A stretch of 32,488 nucleotides of DNA from the NCBI GenBank assembly GCA_964518995.1, contig CAZFJU010000015.1:1-32488 (forward strand), written 5' to 3'. Source of the DNA: ZC4RG20 sp964518995. Lineage in GTDB: Bacteria; Pseudomonadota; Gammaproteobacteria; Steroidobacterales; Rariloculaceae. Below the pieces are notes generated by a model. That model did no database searches. It had not been told where the DNA came from and saw only the letters and a program-made list of their open reading frames with translations. Position 1 is the stretch's first letter; the number at the start of each line of letters is the position of its first letter. Below, piece by piece: positions 16,541-25,627 of the stretch. The position numbers were made by a program, and so were the translations under genes.

Positions 16541-17800
16541 TCACTCGATCACTGCCTGCATCACCACGGTCTCGAAGTCATCACGAAGAGACAGCACGGA
16601 CGTTTGCGCAAGAAGGATGCCGACGAGATTCTCGCGCGGCGATATCCAGAAGTGGGTGCCATACAACCCGCTCCAGCCGAAGCTGCCATTGGATAACCAG
16701 GTCGCCCGCTGCGCCGGATCGGTGACCACGCGAACGCCGAGGCCGAACGCCTCTCCCGGCTGGCGACCGGGCCAGGTGTCCGGCACGAACACGGAGCGCA
16801 TCAGCTCCACGCTGCGCGGGCTCAGTATCCGCACGCCCTCGAACTCCCCGTCGTTGGCAAGCATCATCGCGAAGCGCGCATAGTCCTCCGCCGTCGTCAT
16901 GAGCCCGCCGGCCGCAGAAAAATACCGATCGCCCGACATCGAATCGGGATTCGGCCGTGCGCTAAGCTCGCCATCGCGCGCGACATAGCTCGACGCGAGC
17001 CGCTCGCGCTGCGCTGGCGTCGGCCAGAACGTCGTGTCCGCCATGCCGAGCGGATCGAATACTCGTTCGCGCAAAAACGCGTCGAACGTCTGCCCGGACA
17101 CGACTTCGACGATGCGGCTCACGACGTCGAACCCTGCAAGCGCGCTGTACGCCCAGCGCGCGCCTGGCTGAAACTCGAGCGGCGCCTGGCCGATCTGCTC
17201 CGTCCACGCCACGCCGAGCTCGTAACGGCGCTCGGATGCGCCCTGCGCTCCGCTATTGCTGAGCGCGCCGCTCATGACGCCGGACGTATGGGTCAGCAGA
17301 TTGAGAACGGTGACGTCCCGTTCCGCCGGCACCGGGTAGGAGCCCGAAACCTCCGCTTGTCCCGGCCCGCCGAAACCGCGGCGCGGCGCAGGCATCGCCA
17401 CCTTCATGTCGCGATATGACGGAATGAAGCGCGAGACCGGATCCGTCAGCCTGACTGTACCTTCTTCGATCAGCATCAGGATCGCGACCGCGCCGACCGG
17501 TTTGGACATCGACGCGATACGAAACAGCGTGTCCTCTGCCATGTCTCGCGATGACTCGAGATCCATCAGCCCATGACCTTCGAGATGAGCGATGCGGCCG
17601 TTGCGGGCCACCAGCGTCACGGCGCCAGCAATGTCGCCCGCTTCGACGTGACGGTCGACGAGCTCGCCGATTCGCTCGAGCCGCTCCGACGATAGCCCGA
17701 CCTCTTCGGGCGCCACGGTATCGGCCGCGGCTCCGGCTGCAAGAAGCATCCAGACCGTGCCGAGCACTACTCCACGAACCGCTGCCATGGTCTTTCTCAT
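16541..17800 (-). CDS. Exported serine hydrolase, beta-lactamase class C/EstB fold
   Basis: A 419-residue protein with a Sec signal peptide (residues 1-26, ending AGAAA) and a Beta-lactamase (PF00144-type) domain. The nucleophile motif SxxK is S97-MS-K100 (FRIASMSKPVGA). The second motif is Y218-S-A, where many relatives have YxN. The third region is a WSG around 376-378 within NGSFGWSGLYGTHFWISP, instead of KTG. This pattern is usual for EstB-like esterases and peptidases and argues against a true beta-lactamase. GGGGGAG lies just before the ATG. A strong terminator follows. It is downstream of the aromatic-acid transporter gene on the same strand, with a weak hairpin between them. Substrate is unknown; it probably acts in the periplasm. 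Confidence 0.9.
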   Translation of the reverse strand: MRKTMAAVRGVVLGTVWMLLAAGAAADTVAPEEVGLSSERLERIGELVDRHVEAGDIAGAVTLVARNGRIAHLEGHGLMDLESSRDMAEDTLFRIASMSKPVGAVAILMLIEEGTVRLTDPVSRFIPSYRDMKVAMPAPRRGFGGPGQAEVSGSYPVPAERDVTVLNLLTHTSGVMSGALSNSGAQGASERRYELGVAWTEQIGQAPLEFQPGARWAYSALAGFDVVSRIVEVVSGQTFDAFLRERVFDPLGMADTTFWPTPAQRERLASSYVARDGELSARPNPDSMSGDRYFSAAGGLMTTAEDYARFAMMLANDGEFEGVRILSPRSVELMRSVFVPDTWPGRQPGEAFGLGVRVVTDPAQRATWLSNGSFGWSGLYGTHFWISPRENLVGILLAQTSVLSLRDDFETVVMQAVIE

Positions 17801-17826
17801 CGGCTCCCCCTTTCCCTTTCAACGCA

Positions 17827-17854
17827 AAGGGGCGCAGCTCGCGCCGCGCCCCTT
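17827..17854 (-). terminator. Hairpin between transporter and serine hydrolase genes
   Basis: AAGGGGCGC (17827-17835) pairs with GCGCCCCTT (17846-17854) around a 10-base loop. On the minus strand only a short run of T follows, so termination may be partial. It lies between the transporter stop (17921) and the hydrolase start (17800). Confidence 0.45.
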
Positions 17855-17920
17855 GAGCTAGAGCTCGAGACGACCGTCGGCGGCGCTCTCTTGCCGCCGA
17901 CGAGCCGCTAGCCACTCTTA

Positions 17921-19300
17921 TCAGGCCGTCGAGCTGCCGAGCCGATGCCCCGCCGGCGGCGCCGGCTCGACCTCGGGCTCGACCGCCGCCCCGGCCGGCC
18001 GATCGGGCCCAAGCCGCAGCATCATCAGCATCACCGCTCCGAGGACCGAGCCGAGGCCCATGATGATGGAGACAGTCGGCAAGGTGAAGTTGGCATCGAA
18101 CAGGAAGCCCGCGAAGATCGGCGCGAGCACCGCGCCGCCGCGGCCGACGCCGATCGCAAACCCGGTGCCGGATGCGCGCACATGGGTCGGGAACGCATGC
18201 GCAAAGATGGCGTACAACCCGACGATGCCGGCGTTCATGCAGAAGCCGGCGACGAAGCAGATCATCGAGAGGCTCGTGAGCTCCTGCTCCGTGACGCCGA
18301 AACCGATGACCGCGGCCGTGGACAGCATCAGCACGGCAATCGTCAGCCCCTTCAGCGGGAAGCGCAGAGTGAGCAGCCCGAACAGCGCTCCGCCCGTCGC
18401 ACCGCCGGCATTGACCCACACCAGCACCCGGGCCGCCTCGGAAGACGCAAAGCCCATGCTCGTAACGAGCTCCGGCACCCACTTGATGATGTAGTAGAAG
18501 GTCGTGATGTGGAAAAAGTATGCGACGGTGACGAGCAACGTGATCGAAATAAGCCCCGGCGCGAACAGGTCCGACACCGTGCGCTTGCGGTCCTCATCGG
18601 AAATCGTCGGCAGCGCCGAAATGGCCGCATGCCCCATCCTCTTCAGAGTCGCGTTGATCTGCTCAATGGCTCCGACGGGCTGCTTCCGCGCCAGCCAGTG
18701 CACCGACTCGGGCACGAAGAACCATACGAGCGGAATGAACGCGGCCGTGACAATGGCCCCAAAGTAGAAGATCGGCCGCCAGCCCCCGTAAATCGCAAGC
18801 AACTCGGCCGCTATCACGCCGCCGACCACTGCGCCGATCGGATAACCGATCGCCATCAGCGAGACGGACAGGTGCTTTCGTTTCGCATTGGAGAACTCGG
18901 CGGCCACGGCGTTGATCGCAGCCAGCATGCCGCCGATCCCGAGACCGGTGATGACGCGCCAGAACGACAGCGAATAGACGCCATTTGCGGTCGTCGCCAT
19001 GAACATGCCGATGGTCATGACTATGAGGCAGCCCAGCATCGTTTTGCGCCGGCCGAATCTGTCGGCAACGCCGCCGATCAAAATAGAGCCGACGGCCATG
19101 CCGATAAGCTCCATCGATAGAACGATGCCGAGCGTGCTGCGCGTAATGCCCCATTCCCGCAGGATTTCCGGGGACGCAAAGCTGATCGACATCACGTCGA
19201 AGCCGTCCAGAGCGTTCAAGCCGATCGTGATCGCAACCGCGATGATCTGCATCCGGCTCATGGGCGAATTCATTATGGTTTGGCGCGGATCGTTAGTCAC
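17921..19300 (-). CDS. MFS transporter, aromatic acid:H+ symporter (AAHS) type
   Basis: A 459-residue, 12-helix major facilitator. The GTG at 19300 is chosen because AGGGGGG lies about 10 bases upstream; an ATG at 19273 and an upstream in-frame ATG at 19345 are alternatives. Helix 1 carries LDGFD (31-35), the acidic motif diagnostic of the PcaK/BenK AAHS group. Loop 2-3 has GGVADRFGRRK (76-86). PESVHWL marks the end of the first half, and VRASGTGFAIGVGRGG is also typical. Predicted role: proton-driven uptake of a benzoate-like or hydroxybenzoate-like acid across the inner membrane. The C-terminus (EPEVEPAPPAGH) is cytoplasmic low complexity. No ring-cleavage genes lie in the window, so the substrate is only inferred. 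Confidence 0.88.
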   Translation of the reverse strand: MTNDPRQTIMNSPMSRMQIIAVAITIGLNALDGFDVMSISFASPEILREWGITRSTLGIVLSMELIGMAVGSILIGGVADRFGRRKTMLGCLIVMTIGMFMATTANGVYSLSFWRVITGLGIGGMLAAINAVAAEFSNAKRKHLSVSLMAIGYPIGAVVGGVIAAELLAIYGGWRPIFYFGAIVTAAFIPLVWFFVPESVHWLARKQPVGAIEQINATLKRMGHAAISALPTISDEDRKRTVSDLFAPGLISITLLVTVAYFFHITTFYYIIKWVPELVTSMGFASSEAARVLVWVNAGGATGGALFGLLTLRFPLKGLTIAVLMLSTAAVIGFGVTEQELTSLSMICFVAGFCMNAGIVGLYAIFAHAFPTHVRASGTGFAIGVGRGGAVLAPIFAGFLFDANFTLPTVSIIMGLGSVLGAVMLMMLRLGPDRPAGAAVEPEVEPAPPAGHRLGSSTA

Positions 19301-19527
19301 AGGCGCTAGACCCCCCTGGTGATGATCCGCCGGAGCGTACCACACTTTTTGCGGGGCTCACCCATGGCGCGAAGCACGGCAAACGAAAGCGCCGCTCTCC
19401 TGCCACGTTGCCCGCCTTACGCCCCCGCGGGGCGCCCTCGCCGGGACGGCCGGCCGCGGCGTCAAATGGGACGCTGAGCGCAACGTTGAGCGCTGCCGCC
19501 GGGCACAGTGTGCGCCGCTGAGCGCCG

Positions 19528-21822
19528 CTACGGCGCCCAGGCGTATGCAAGCTTGATGAAAAAAGCCCGGTCAGTACGCGTCAGATCGACGTAACGATCG
19601 TCGTCCACGTAGTGGTCAGAGTACCCGGCGAAGAACACGGTCTGTGGATTGACCTTATACGAGTAAAGCAGCTGCGTGCCCATCGTCAGGCTGTGCGACG
19701 GCGTATCCGCCGCGACGAACAGCGCGACATTGCGCTTCACATGCTGGCGCTGGACGGTAAAGCGCAGAAAGCTGCGCAAATTGAACTGCCATGTCAGCCG
19801 GGCGTCGCTGAGCTGCGCGTCGAAAATGCGCTCGTCGCTGTCGCGGCTGTCGAGCTGCAGCACGGTATGACGCAGCCGCACCAGCACGTGTCGCCCCACA
19901 TTCAGGTCCAACGACGGCTGCACGCGCAGCTGATCGGCGAGCCGTGAGTTCGAGAAGTCGATTTGCCGGCCGCGCGACACGTTCAGTGAAAAATGGAGCG
20001 CCCCTTGCGGCCGGAACTGCCCAAAGACGAACACGTCGCCCGTATCGTAATGGACGCCGTCCCAGAGCTGCTCCCCATCGTTGCGACCCACTTCGAAATA
20101 CGACTGGAACGGGCCGTTAAAGGTGAACCAGCTGGATCGCCGACGCTCGAGAAGCTGCCCGCCAATGTCCTCGGCGCGCTCGACGCTCAGACCAACACGC
20201 AACTGGTTCCACCACCCGTCGCCGTCGCCATGCCATACCCGGCCGAAGCCGAGCTCGGTCTCGGCGAACCCGACCTGATTGACGAAGCCGGCATCCGCGC
20301 GAAACCCCTCGTCCCGCCGCGTGTAGCCGGCCTCGGCCCACCATTGCCGCGAGTCGAAGTCGTAGTCGACGCTCAAAGCGTTGCCGCCGAACAGGCCGGC
20401 GGGCTGACCGAAGCGCGCCACGATGTCCTCTGGGTACTCGGTTTCCGAGTCGAGGTATTGGAAGCGCAGGTTGTGCCGATCACTCAGGCGCATGCGGCCG
20501 TCGATGCCGGCCACGCGATTACTGTACCCCTCTCCGGAGCGGCTCGTCACAAGCGCCCCGAGCGTCGACGCATTTCCGCCGAATGCATGTGCGTAGCGCC
20601 CGACGAGCACACGATTCGCTTGCTCGAGCACATGATTCGACGACCGCAGCGCCGCGGGGAACAGCAGCGTCGTCACGGCGTCCTCGGCGAGCAGAACGCC
20701 ATACGTGCTGGTCGGGCTTCGCCCCGTCAGCTTCAGGCCGACATCGGGATCCGCCACCGTGCGAGTGAAGACGGCGTTGATGTGCGTCGCGAAATAGTCC
20801 GCACCATCAAGAAAGAACGGCCGCGTCTCGGGAAAGAACAGCGAGAACTGATTGTTCACGTCGAGCTGCGCGACATCCGCTTCGACCTGGGAGAAATCGG
20901 GGTTGAGCGCCACGTTCGCCGTGAGATCCGGCGTGATCCCCCAGCTCACCGTGACTCCAAGCTCCTCGTTAGCAGGTCCTGCCTGTAGGCGGCCGCTATC
21001 GGGGTTGCGTGTGTCCGTGCGTGAGGCGGTCAGCGACGGCACGATCTCGAGATCGATGCCGGCCTCGGCGTTCGCAAAGCCGCTGATCTTCGGCAGCTGG
21101 CACAAATAGCAGTTGCGGCCGCGTTCGCGCGGACTGATCGAGAGCAGCGTGCGATTTTCGCGCGGATAAATACGGATCAGGTCGAGCCCCCAGGTCTGTT
21201 CCGCCGAGCCGCGACGAAAGCGCAGCTGGTCGAACGGAATCGCCATCTCGACGGTGTAACCGTCATCATTGATCGCGCCCGCGGATTCCCAGATCGCGTC
21301 CCATGAGTCGTCGTCGTTGCGCCGCACGTCGTCTTGGATCAGGTCCATCTGCACGCCCAGTGCGTTGACGAAAAACTCGAACGCGCGCCGCTCGTCATTG
21401 AACGTATCGATCACGATTCCGACGTGGTCGTCGTTGAACGCGGCGTCGCGATCCCGGAGATACGCACGGATCTGCGTCGGATCCGGGTCCTTTGCGTCGA
21501 ACGCGACGAGCAGAGCGGTGCCGGTCTCAACGATGTACGCGTGCGTGGTCACCGCTGCCGGCTCGTTCTCGCGCGGGCTCGTCTCGATCGGCAGATCGAA
21601 GGTCAGCGCTGACGCCCAGATCGGATCGTCGAGCACACCGTCGATAACGTATTGCTGCTCGATGTGCGGCACCTCCGGCACCGGCCGGTCGCCCGCCTGC
21701 AGCGATTGCGCAGTGGCCAACGGCAGCCCGCCGAACGCAGCCGCGAGCACACCGGGCGCGGCGACGCGGCGCAGGGCGCCCGGAAGGTCGATCACGATTG
21801 CCGCAGCGGGAAGCCTGGACAC
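19528..21822 (-). CDS. DUF5916 outer-membrane protein with N-terminal CBM9-like domain
   Basis: A 764-residue protein starting at GTG (21822), with GAGG 5 bases upstream. After an unusually long export signal (to about TAQS, residue 40) comes a carbohydrate-binding family 9-like domain (about 55-235: IDGVLDDPIWASA, VAFDAKDPDPTQIRA, RDRDAAFNDDHVGIVIDTF). The rest is a DUF5916 region (NPDFSQVEADVAQLDVNNQFSLFFPETRPFF-type signature) of amphipathic beta strands. It ends in an aromatic-rich strand (FFIKLAYAWAP), consistent with an outer-membrane barrel. Function is not established for the family; a role in binding or uptake of glycans or glycosylated substrates is a reasonable guess. A TonB-dependent receptor is encoded divergently nearby. 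Confidence 0.88.
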   Translation of the reverse strand: MSRLPAAAIVIDLPGALRRVAAPGVLAAAFGGLPLATAQSLQAGDRPVPEVPHIEQQYVIDGVLDDPIWASALTFDLPIETSPRENEPAAVTTHAYIVETGTALLVAFDAKDPDPTQIRAYLRDRDAAFNDDHVGIVIDTFNDERRAFEFFVNALGVQMDLIQDDVRRNDDDSWDAIWESAGAINDDGYTVEMAIPFDQLRFRRGSAEQTWGLDLIRIYPRENRTLLSISPRERGRNCYLCQLPKISGFANAEAGIDLEIVPSLTASRTDTRNPDSGRLQAGPANEELGVTVSWGITPDLTANVALNPDFSQVEADVAQLDVNNQFSLFFPETRPFFLDGADYFATHINAVFTRTVADPDVGLKLTGRSPTSTYGVLLAEDAVTTLLFPAALRSSNHVLEQANRVLVGRYAHAFGGNASTLGALVTSRSGEGYSNRVAGIDGRMRLSDRHNLRFQYLDSETEYPEDIVARFGQPAGLFGGNALSVDYDFDSRQWWAEAGYTRRDEGFRADAGFVNQVGFAETELGFGRVWHGDGDGWWNQLRVGLSVERAEDIGGQLLERRRSSWFTFNGPFQSYFEVGRNDGEQLWDGVHYDTGDVFVFGQFRPQGALHFSLNVSRGRQIDFSNSRLADQLRVQPSLDLNVGRHVLVRLRHTVLQLDSRDSDERIFDAQLSDARLTWQFNLRSFLRFTVQRQHVKRNVALFVAADTPSHSLTMGTQLLYSYKVNPQTVFFAGYSDHYVDDDRYVDLTRTDRAFFIKLAYAWAP

Positions 21823-22068
21823 GGAACCTCGCCGGCCACCCAGCCAGGTAGGAGAGCGAACCGAGTATAGCGCCGCAGGGCAAGCCGGCGCGACAAGCAG
21901 ATATTCTCGAAGAGGGGAGCGCTACCGGCGGCGGCCGCTCGCCCTGCTTCCATGGCTTCGTTCACCGGCTCGAGCCGGCCGTTACGAGTGTCGTAGATCG
22001 AACTGCGGCACAGAACGGGACGAGCCACTGCTTGTCGTCAGAGCGGGACCGAGCGACCTTGCTCCTCG

Positions 22069-22272
22069 TCAGAGCGGCTCAAACTTGAGCGCAAACTCGG
22101 CGGCCTCGCGCACGAACCGCGGAGGACCGCCCTCGAGGCCATAAACGACCATGGGCGTGTCTTCGCGGCCGTTCGTGCAGTCGATTACCTCGAGGTACAC
22201 CTGATACGTTCTGCCGTTCTTCTTATTTCGGTAGAGCTTCGGCGGGCTATCTCTGTCGTTCGATGGGTTCAT
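22069..22272 (-). CDS. Small hypothetical protein (67 residues)
   Basis: The ATG at 22272 gives MNPSNDRDSPPKLYRNKKNG and on; in-frame ATGs at 22281 and 22311 are alternatives and none has a clear ribosome site. The composition looks protein-like for this G+C-rich genome: Lys/Asn/Tyr codons are used, with a YRNKKNGRTYQV strand, MVVYGLEGG and an acidic FVREAAEFALKFEPL end. The layout (basic Y-R-x-K-x-G-x-x-Y start, V-V-Y middle, F-V-R end) is reminiscent of DUF1653-like small beta proteins, but I cannot confirm a family. It stands alone between divergent genes. The rest of the 21823-22563 interval holds nothing I can identify. Confidence 0.5.
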   Translation of the reverse strand: MNPSNDRDSPPKLYRNKKNGRTYQVYLEVIDCTNGREDTPMVVYGLEGGPPRFVREAAEFALKFEPL

Positions 22273-22563
22273 GAGGGACATTGTAGGCGAGGGCAGGCGG
22301 CCGGAAGCCAAGTCTGCACCAGATCGTCGCCTGGCCTGTCGGCGCCCGCAGGCGCTTCTTTTTCGTTCGACGCGTTCCGTAGGCAGACTAAATGCTCGGC
22401 GGTCACCGCGTCAGTCGCACGTGGACGCCGATTTCGATTTCTGCTGCGCTCAAGCTCCCCGGAAATCATCCCTACCCTCTTCCAGCATTGTCCTTCTAGG
22501 AATAATGTATGCCACCCGTACCGATACCGGCTCCGGTTATACGCGCCACTCCAAGGAGGATAG

Positions 22564-25542
22564 ATGAGATCACGACTCGAGCACCGTCCAAGACTGACGG
22601 CTCTGGCGGCCACTGTTTCGGCCGTCTTCACCAGCGGCGGCTATCACAGTTCCGCAGGCGCACAGGAAGTCGAGGAGGTCGTCGTCACCGGATCGCGAAT
22701 CGCGCGGCGTGATTTCACGGCCCCCAGCCCGATCGTCACCGTGGGCGCCGAAGAGTTCGAAGAAACGAGTTCGATCTCGGTAGAGCAGGTGCTCAATCGA
22801 CTGCCGCAGTTCACGCCCGCGGGCTCGCAATTCTCGAGCGGTGAGGATACACCGGGCGCGTTCAGCACGCCCGGGCTCTCGACGCTCAATCTACGCGGGT
22901 TAGGAACGAACCGAAATCTCGTGCTCATCAACGGTCGACGCGGCCAGCCCTCGAGCGCAACACTGGCCGTAGACGTCAATACGGTGCCGGCGTCGGCGAT
23001 TGCCAACGTGGAGGTCATCACAGGCGGCGCTTCGGCCGTCTACGGCGCTGACGCGATCAGCGGCGTCGTCAACTTCATTGTCAAGGACGATTTCGAAGGC
23101 ATCGATCTCGACATGCAGACGAGCGGCACACAGCACGGCGGAGGCGAAGAGACGCGCCTCAGCTTGCTGATGGGCAGCAACTTCAGCGACAGCGGCAACG
23201 TCATGATGGGGATCGACTGGGTGCGCCGTAATCCGGTCTGGGAGCGTGATCGTGATTTTTTCGTTAGGGGCTGGAACGACCCCGGCACGCAAGGCTCGGC
23301 CATTTTTTTGTACGATGCCGGTTACGAGCCGCTGTCCAATCCGCCGAGCCAGACCGCGGTGGACGCGGTGTTCGGGAGCTACGGCTACGCACCGGGCACA
23401 GCGAACCCACGTCAAGTCTTCCACTTCAACGCCGACGGCACACTCTTCCAAACCACCGGCGCGATCAACTATCGCGGCCCCTCAGGCCCCGGTCATATCA
23501 ACAAGATTCAGAGCGACGGTAACCTCGACGGGGACGACAAAGATACGCAGGCGTCCGCCGGTCTCAACCGCTACTCGTTCTTCACGCGAGCAGTACATCG
23601 GGTGACGGACAATCTGTCCGCGTTTGCACAGGGAAACTTCTCGAGCATCGAGGTCGAAGCCGTCGCGTCGTATGCGCCCGCGCAAGGCCTGCTGTGGGGC
23701 GCTCCAATACCCTACGACAACACCAACTTTCCGATACCGCAGCACCTCGAGACGCTGCTCGACTCGCGGCCGGATCCAACCGCTCCCTGGTCACTCTACG
23801 ACGTCACGGAATACATCGGCTCACGGAAGACCGTAGGCGATACCACTGTTTATCAGATCGCAGCAGGCCTCGAAGGCTCGTTTCCGAATCGAGACTGGAC
23901 GTGGGAAGCCTATGTGTCGCAGGGCGACACCCACATTGTCTCAAGCCTCCCCGGGCACCTCGCGCTGGAGAATTATCGAGCCGTGGTCGGCGCTCCAAAC
24001 TACGGTCAAAATTTGCACATCGACGTGGGCAATGGCTTCGAGCTCGAGTGCACTTCTGGGCTGCCGGTCTTCACGAGCTTTACGCCCTCTGCCGATTGTA
24101 TCGATTCCATTGTCACGGTGCTCCGCTCGACGACCGACGTCGAGCAGAAAATCGCCGAGTTCAACATGCAGGGCGGCATCATGGATATTCCCGGAGGCAA
24201 TCTGCGCTTCGCACTCGGTGCGAGCTATCGGGAGAACACACTCGAGTATCATCCGGACAGCCTCCAGGACAACCGCTCGATCTTCAACCGGCCGGTGGGC
24301 GTGATCCAAGCCGACGACTCCGTCGGCGCCACCGACGTCTTGGAGCTCTACGGCGAGCTACTCATTCCGGTCACCGAACGCTTCACGCTCGAACTCGGCA
24401 CACGCAGTTCCGACTACAACACGGCTGGCCGGGTCGGTACCCACAAAGCATTGTTCGACTACCAGGCGACGGACCGACTCCGCTTCCGAGGCGGTCGCCA
24501 GGTGGCCAACCGGGCGCCGAATACGGCCGAGCTCTTCCTCGGCAGGACGCTAGCGCTGGTCGGCTTTCCGGGCGGAGATCCGTGCGCGACCAACACCGGC
24601 GTGCAGAACCGCTCCTGGGGCAATACGCCGGAGAACCCGCGCCAAGCCGAGGTTCAAGCGCTGTGCTCGGCCATCATCAATCACCCGGATTCGATCTTCG
24701 ATCAGGACCCCTCCTCGTGGCAGAACATTCCGAATTTCGGCCTCGAGGTCGAGATACAGCAAGGTAATCCAAACCTCGATCCCGAGGAGGCAGAGACGTA
24801 CACCCTGGGCGCGGTCTGGAGCGGCGACCGCCTTACCGCCTCGATCGACTACTACGACGTCGACATCCAGGGAGCGATCTCCAGGATTAGCGTCTACACG
24901 GTTTATCAGAAGTGCTTCAACGTGGACGGAAGCAATCCCACCTACACCATCGACGATCCAGGCGGATGGTGCCGTATGATCCAGCGCGACGAGAACGGCA
25001 GACGCTTGCGCGTGTCGGCGCCATACTTCAATCTCGGCGGCCTGCGCACGTCCGGAGTCGATCTGCAGCTCAACTGGAGCGGCGACGTCGGCACTCACTC
25101 CATGTATGTAAACTCCGTGCTGAACTATCTGATCAGCTATGAAGAGCAAGCTTCATCCGAGGATGAGTACATCGACTACACCGGGAGTCTGGCGCAGGGC
25201 GGCCAATTCGATTGGCGGCTGCTGACAACGGTCGGCTATAACCTTGGCGATGTCAGTTTCGGTTTGCGTTGGCGGCACCTGCCCTCGGCGCTCGACGCAA
25301 GCGCGATCACGAGTCCCGCGACCGATATAGAAGGCGTCGGCGCATACGACATGTTCGACTTGTTCGGTCGCTGGCAAGTCAACGACCAGGTCGGCATGCG
25401 GTTCGGCATCGATAATCTGTTCGACACGGACCCGGAGATCGTCGGCCGGCGGCCCGGAAACAACGCGCTCGGCAGCACGAATCGAGGCCACTACGATGTC
25501 TTGGGCAGGCGGGCGTTCGTTGCGGTGAAGCTCGCTTTCTGA
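22564..25542 (+). CDS. TonB-dependent outer-membrane receptor
   Basis: A 992-residue receptor. A strong AAGGAGG site (22553-22559) precedes the ATG. The signal peptide ends near AGA (34), followed directly by a TonB box EEVVVTG (37-43) and a plug domain (about 50-175: VEQVLNRLPQF, STLNLRGLGTNRNLVLINGRR, ASAVYGADAISGVVNFIVK). A long beta barrel follows, closing with a C-terminal Phe (FVAVKLAF). The plug resembles the large proteobacterial receptors used for oligosaccharides or unknown organics rather than siderophores. No anti-sigma interaction domain is seen at the N-terminus. It would import a substrate using TonB energy, possibly the TonB-like protein at the left edge. Ligand unknown. Confidence 0.95.
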   Translation: MRSRLEHRPRLTALAATVSAVFTSGGYHSSAGAQEVEEVVVTGSRIARRDFTAPSPIVTVGAEEFEETSSISVEQVLNRLPQFTPAGSQFSSGEDTPGAFSTPGLSTLNLRGLGTNRNLVLINGRRGQPSSATLAVDVNTVPASAIANVEVITGGASAVYGADAISGVVNFIVKDDFEGIDLDMQTSGTQHGGGEETRLSLLMGSNFSDSGNVMMGIDWVRRNPVWERDRDFFVRGWNDPGTQGSAIFLYDAGYEPLSNPPSQTAVDAVFGSYGYAPGTANPRQVFHFNADGTLFQTTGAINYRGPSGPGHINKIQSDGNLDGDDKDTQASAGLNRYSFFTRAVHRVTDNLSAFAQGNFSSIEVEAVASYAPAQGLLWGAPIPYDNTNFPIPQHLETLLDSRPDPTAPWSLYDVTEYIGSRKTVGDTTVYQIAAGLEGSFPNRDWTWEAYVSQGDTHIVSSLPGHLALENYRAVVGAPNYGQNLHIDVGNGFELECTSGLPVFTSFTPSADCIDSIVTVLRSTTDVEQKIAEFNMQGGIMDIPGGNLRFALGASYRENTLEYHPDSLQDNRSIFNRPVGVIQADDSVGATDVLELYGELLIPVTERFTLELGTRSSDYNTAGRVGTHKALFDYQATDRLRFRGGRQVANRAPNTAELFLGRTLALVGFPGGDPCATNTGVQNRSWGNTPENPRQAEVQALCSAIINHPDSIFDQDPSSWQNIPNFGLEVEIQQGNPNLDPEEAETYTLGAVWSGDRLTASIDYYDVDIQGAISRISVYTVYQKCFNVDGSNPTYTIDDPGGWCRMIQRDENGRRLRVSAPYFNLGGLRTSGVDLQLNWSGDVGTHSMYVNSVLNYLISYEEQASSEDEYIDYTGSLAQGGQFDWRLLTTVGYNLGDVSFGLRWRHLPSALDASAITSPATDIEGVGAYDMFDLFGRWQVNDQVGMRFGIDNLFDTDPEIVGRRPGNNALGSTNRGHYDVLGRRAFVAVKLAF

Positions 25543-25588
25543 GTTAGCGGATTAAGCGCGTGGAGCGCTTCGCTCGTCGGGGCCTCGA

Positions 25589-25612
25589 AGGCGGGCGCGC
25601 AAGCGCCCGCCT
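25589..25612. terminator. Bidirectional terminator hairpin between convergent genes
   Basis: AGGCGGGCGC (25589-25598) pairs perfectly with GCGCCCGCCT (25603-25612) around a GCAA (GNRA) tetraloop. It lies 46 bases after the receptor stop and 15 bases after the stop of the convergent cytochrome gene. It lacks a T tract on either strand, so termination strength is uncertain. Confidence 0.6.
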
Positions 25613-25627
25613 ATCACGGGGCGGTGC

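Noticed and set aside
16541..17800. Antibiotic-resistance beta-lactamase
   Set aside because: SxxK is present, but YxN and KTG are replaced by YSA and WSG-type motifs, typical of EstB-like esterases and peptidases.
17945..19120. 391-codon plus-strand frame opposite the AAHS transporter
   Set aside because: It is full of Arg/Gln/His and has no domain, while the minus strand reads as a complete 12-helix transporter.
21792..22028. 78-codon minus frame upstream of the DUF5916 gene
   Set aside because: It overlaps the DUF5916 start in another frame and shows no motif; a short real peptide cannot be excluded but is not supported.
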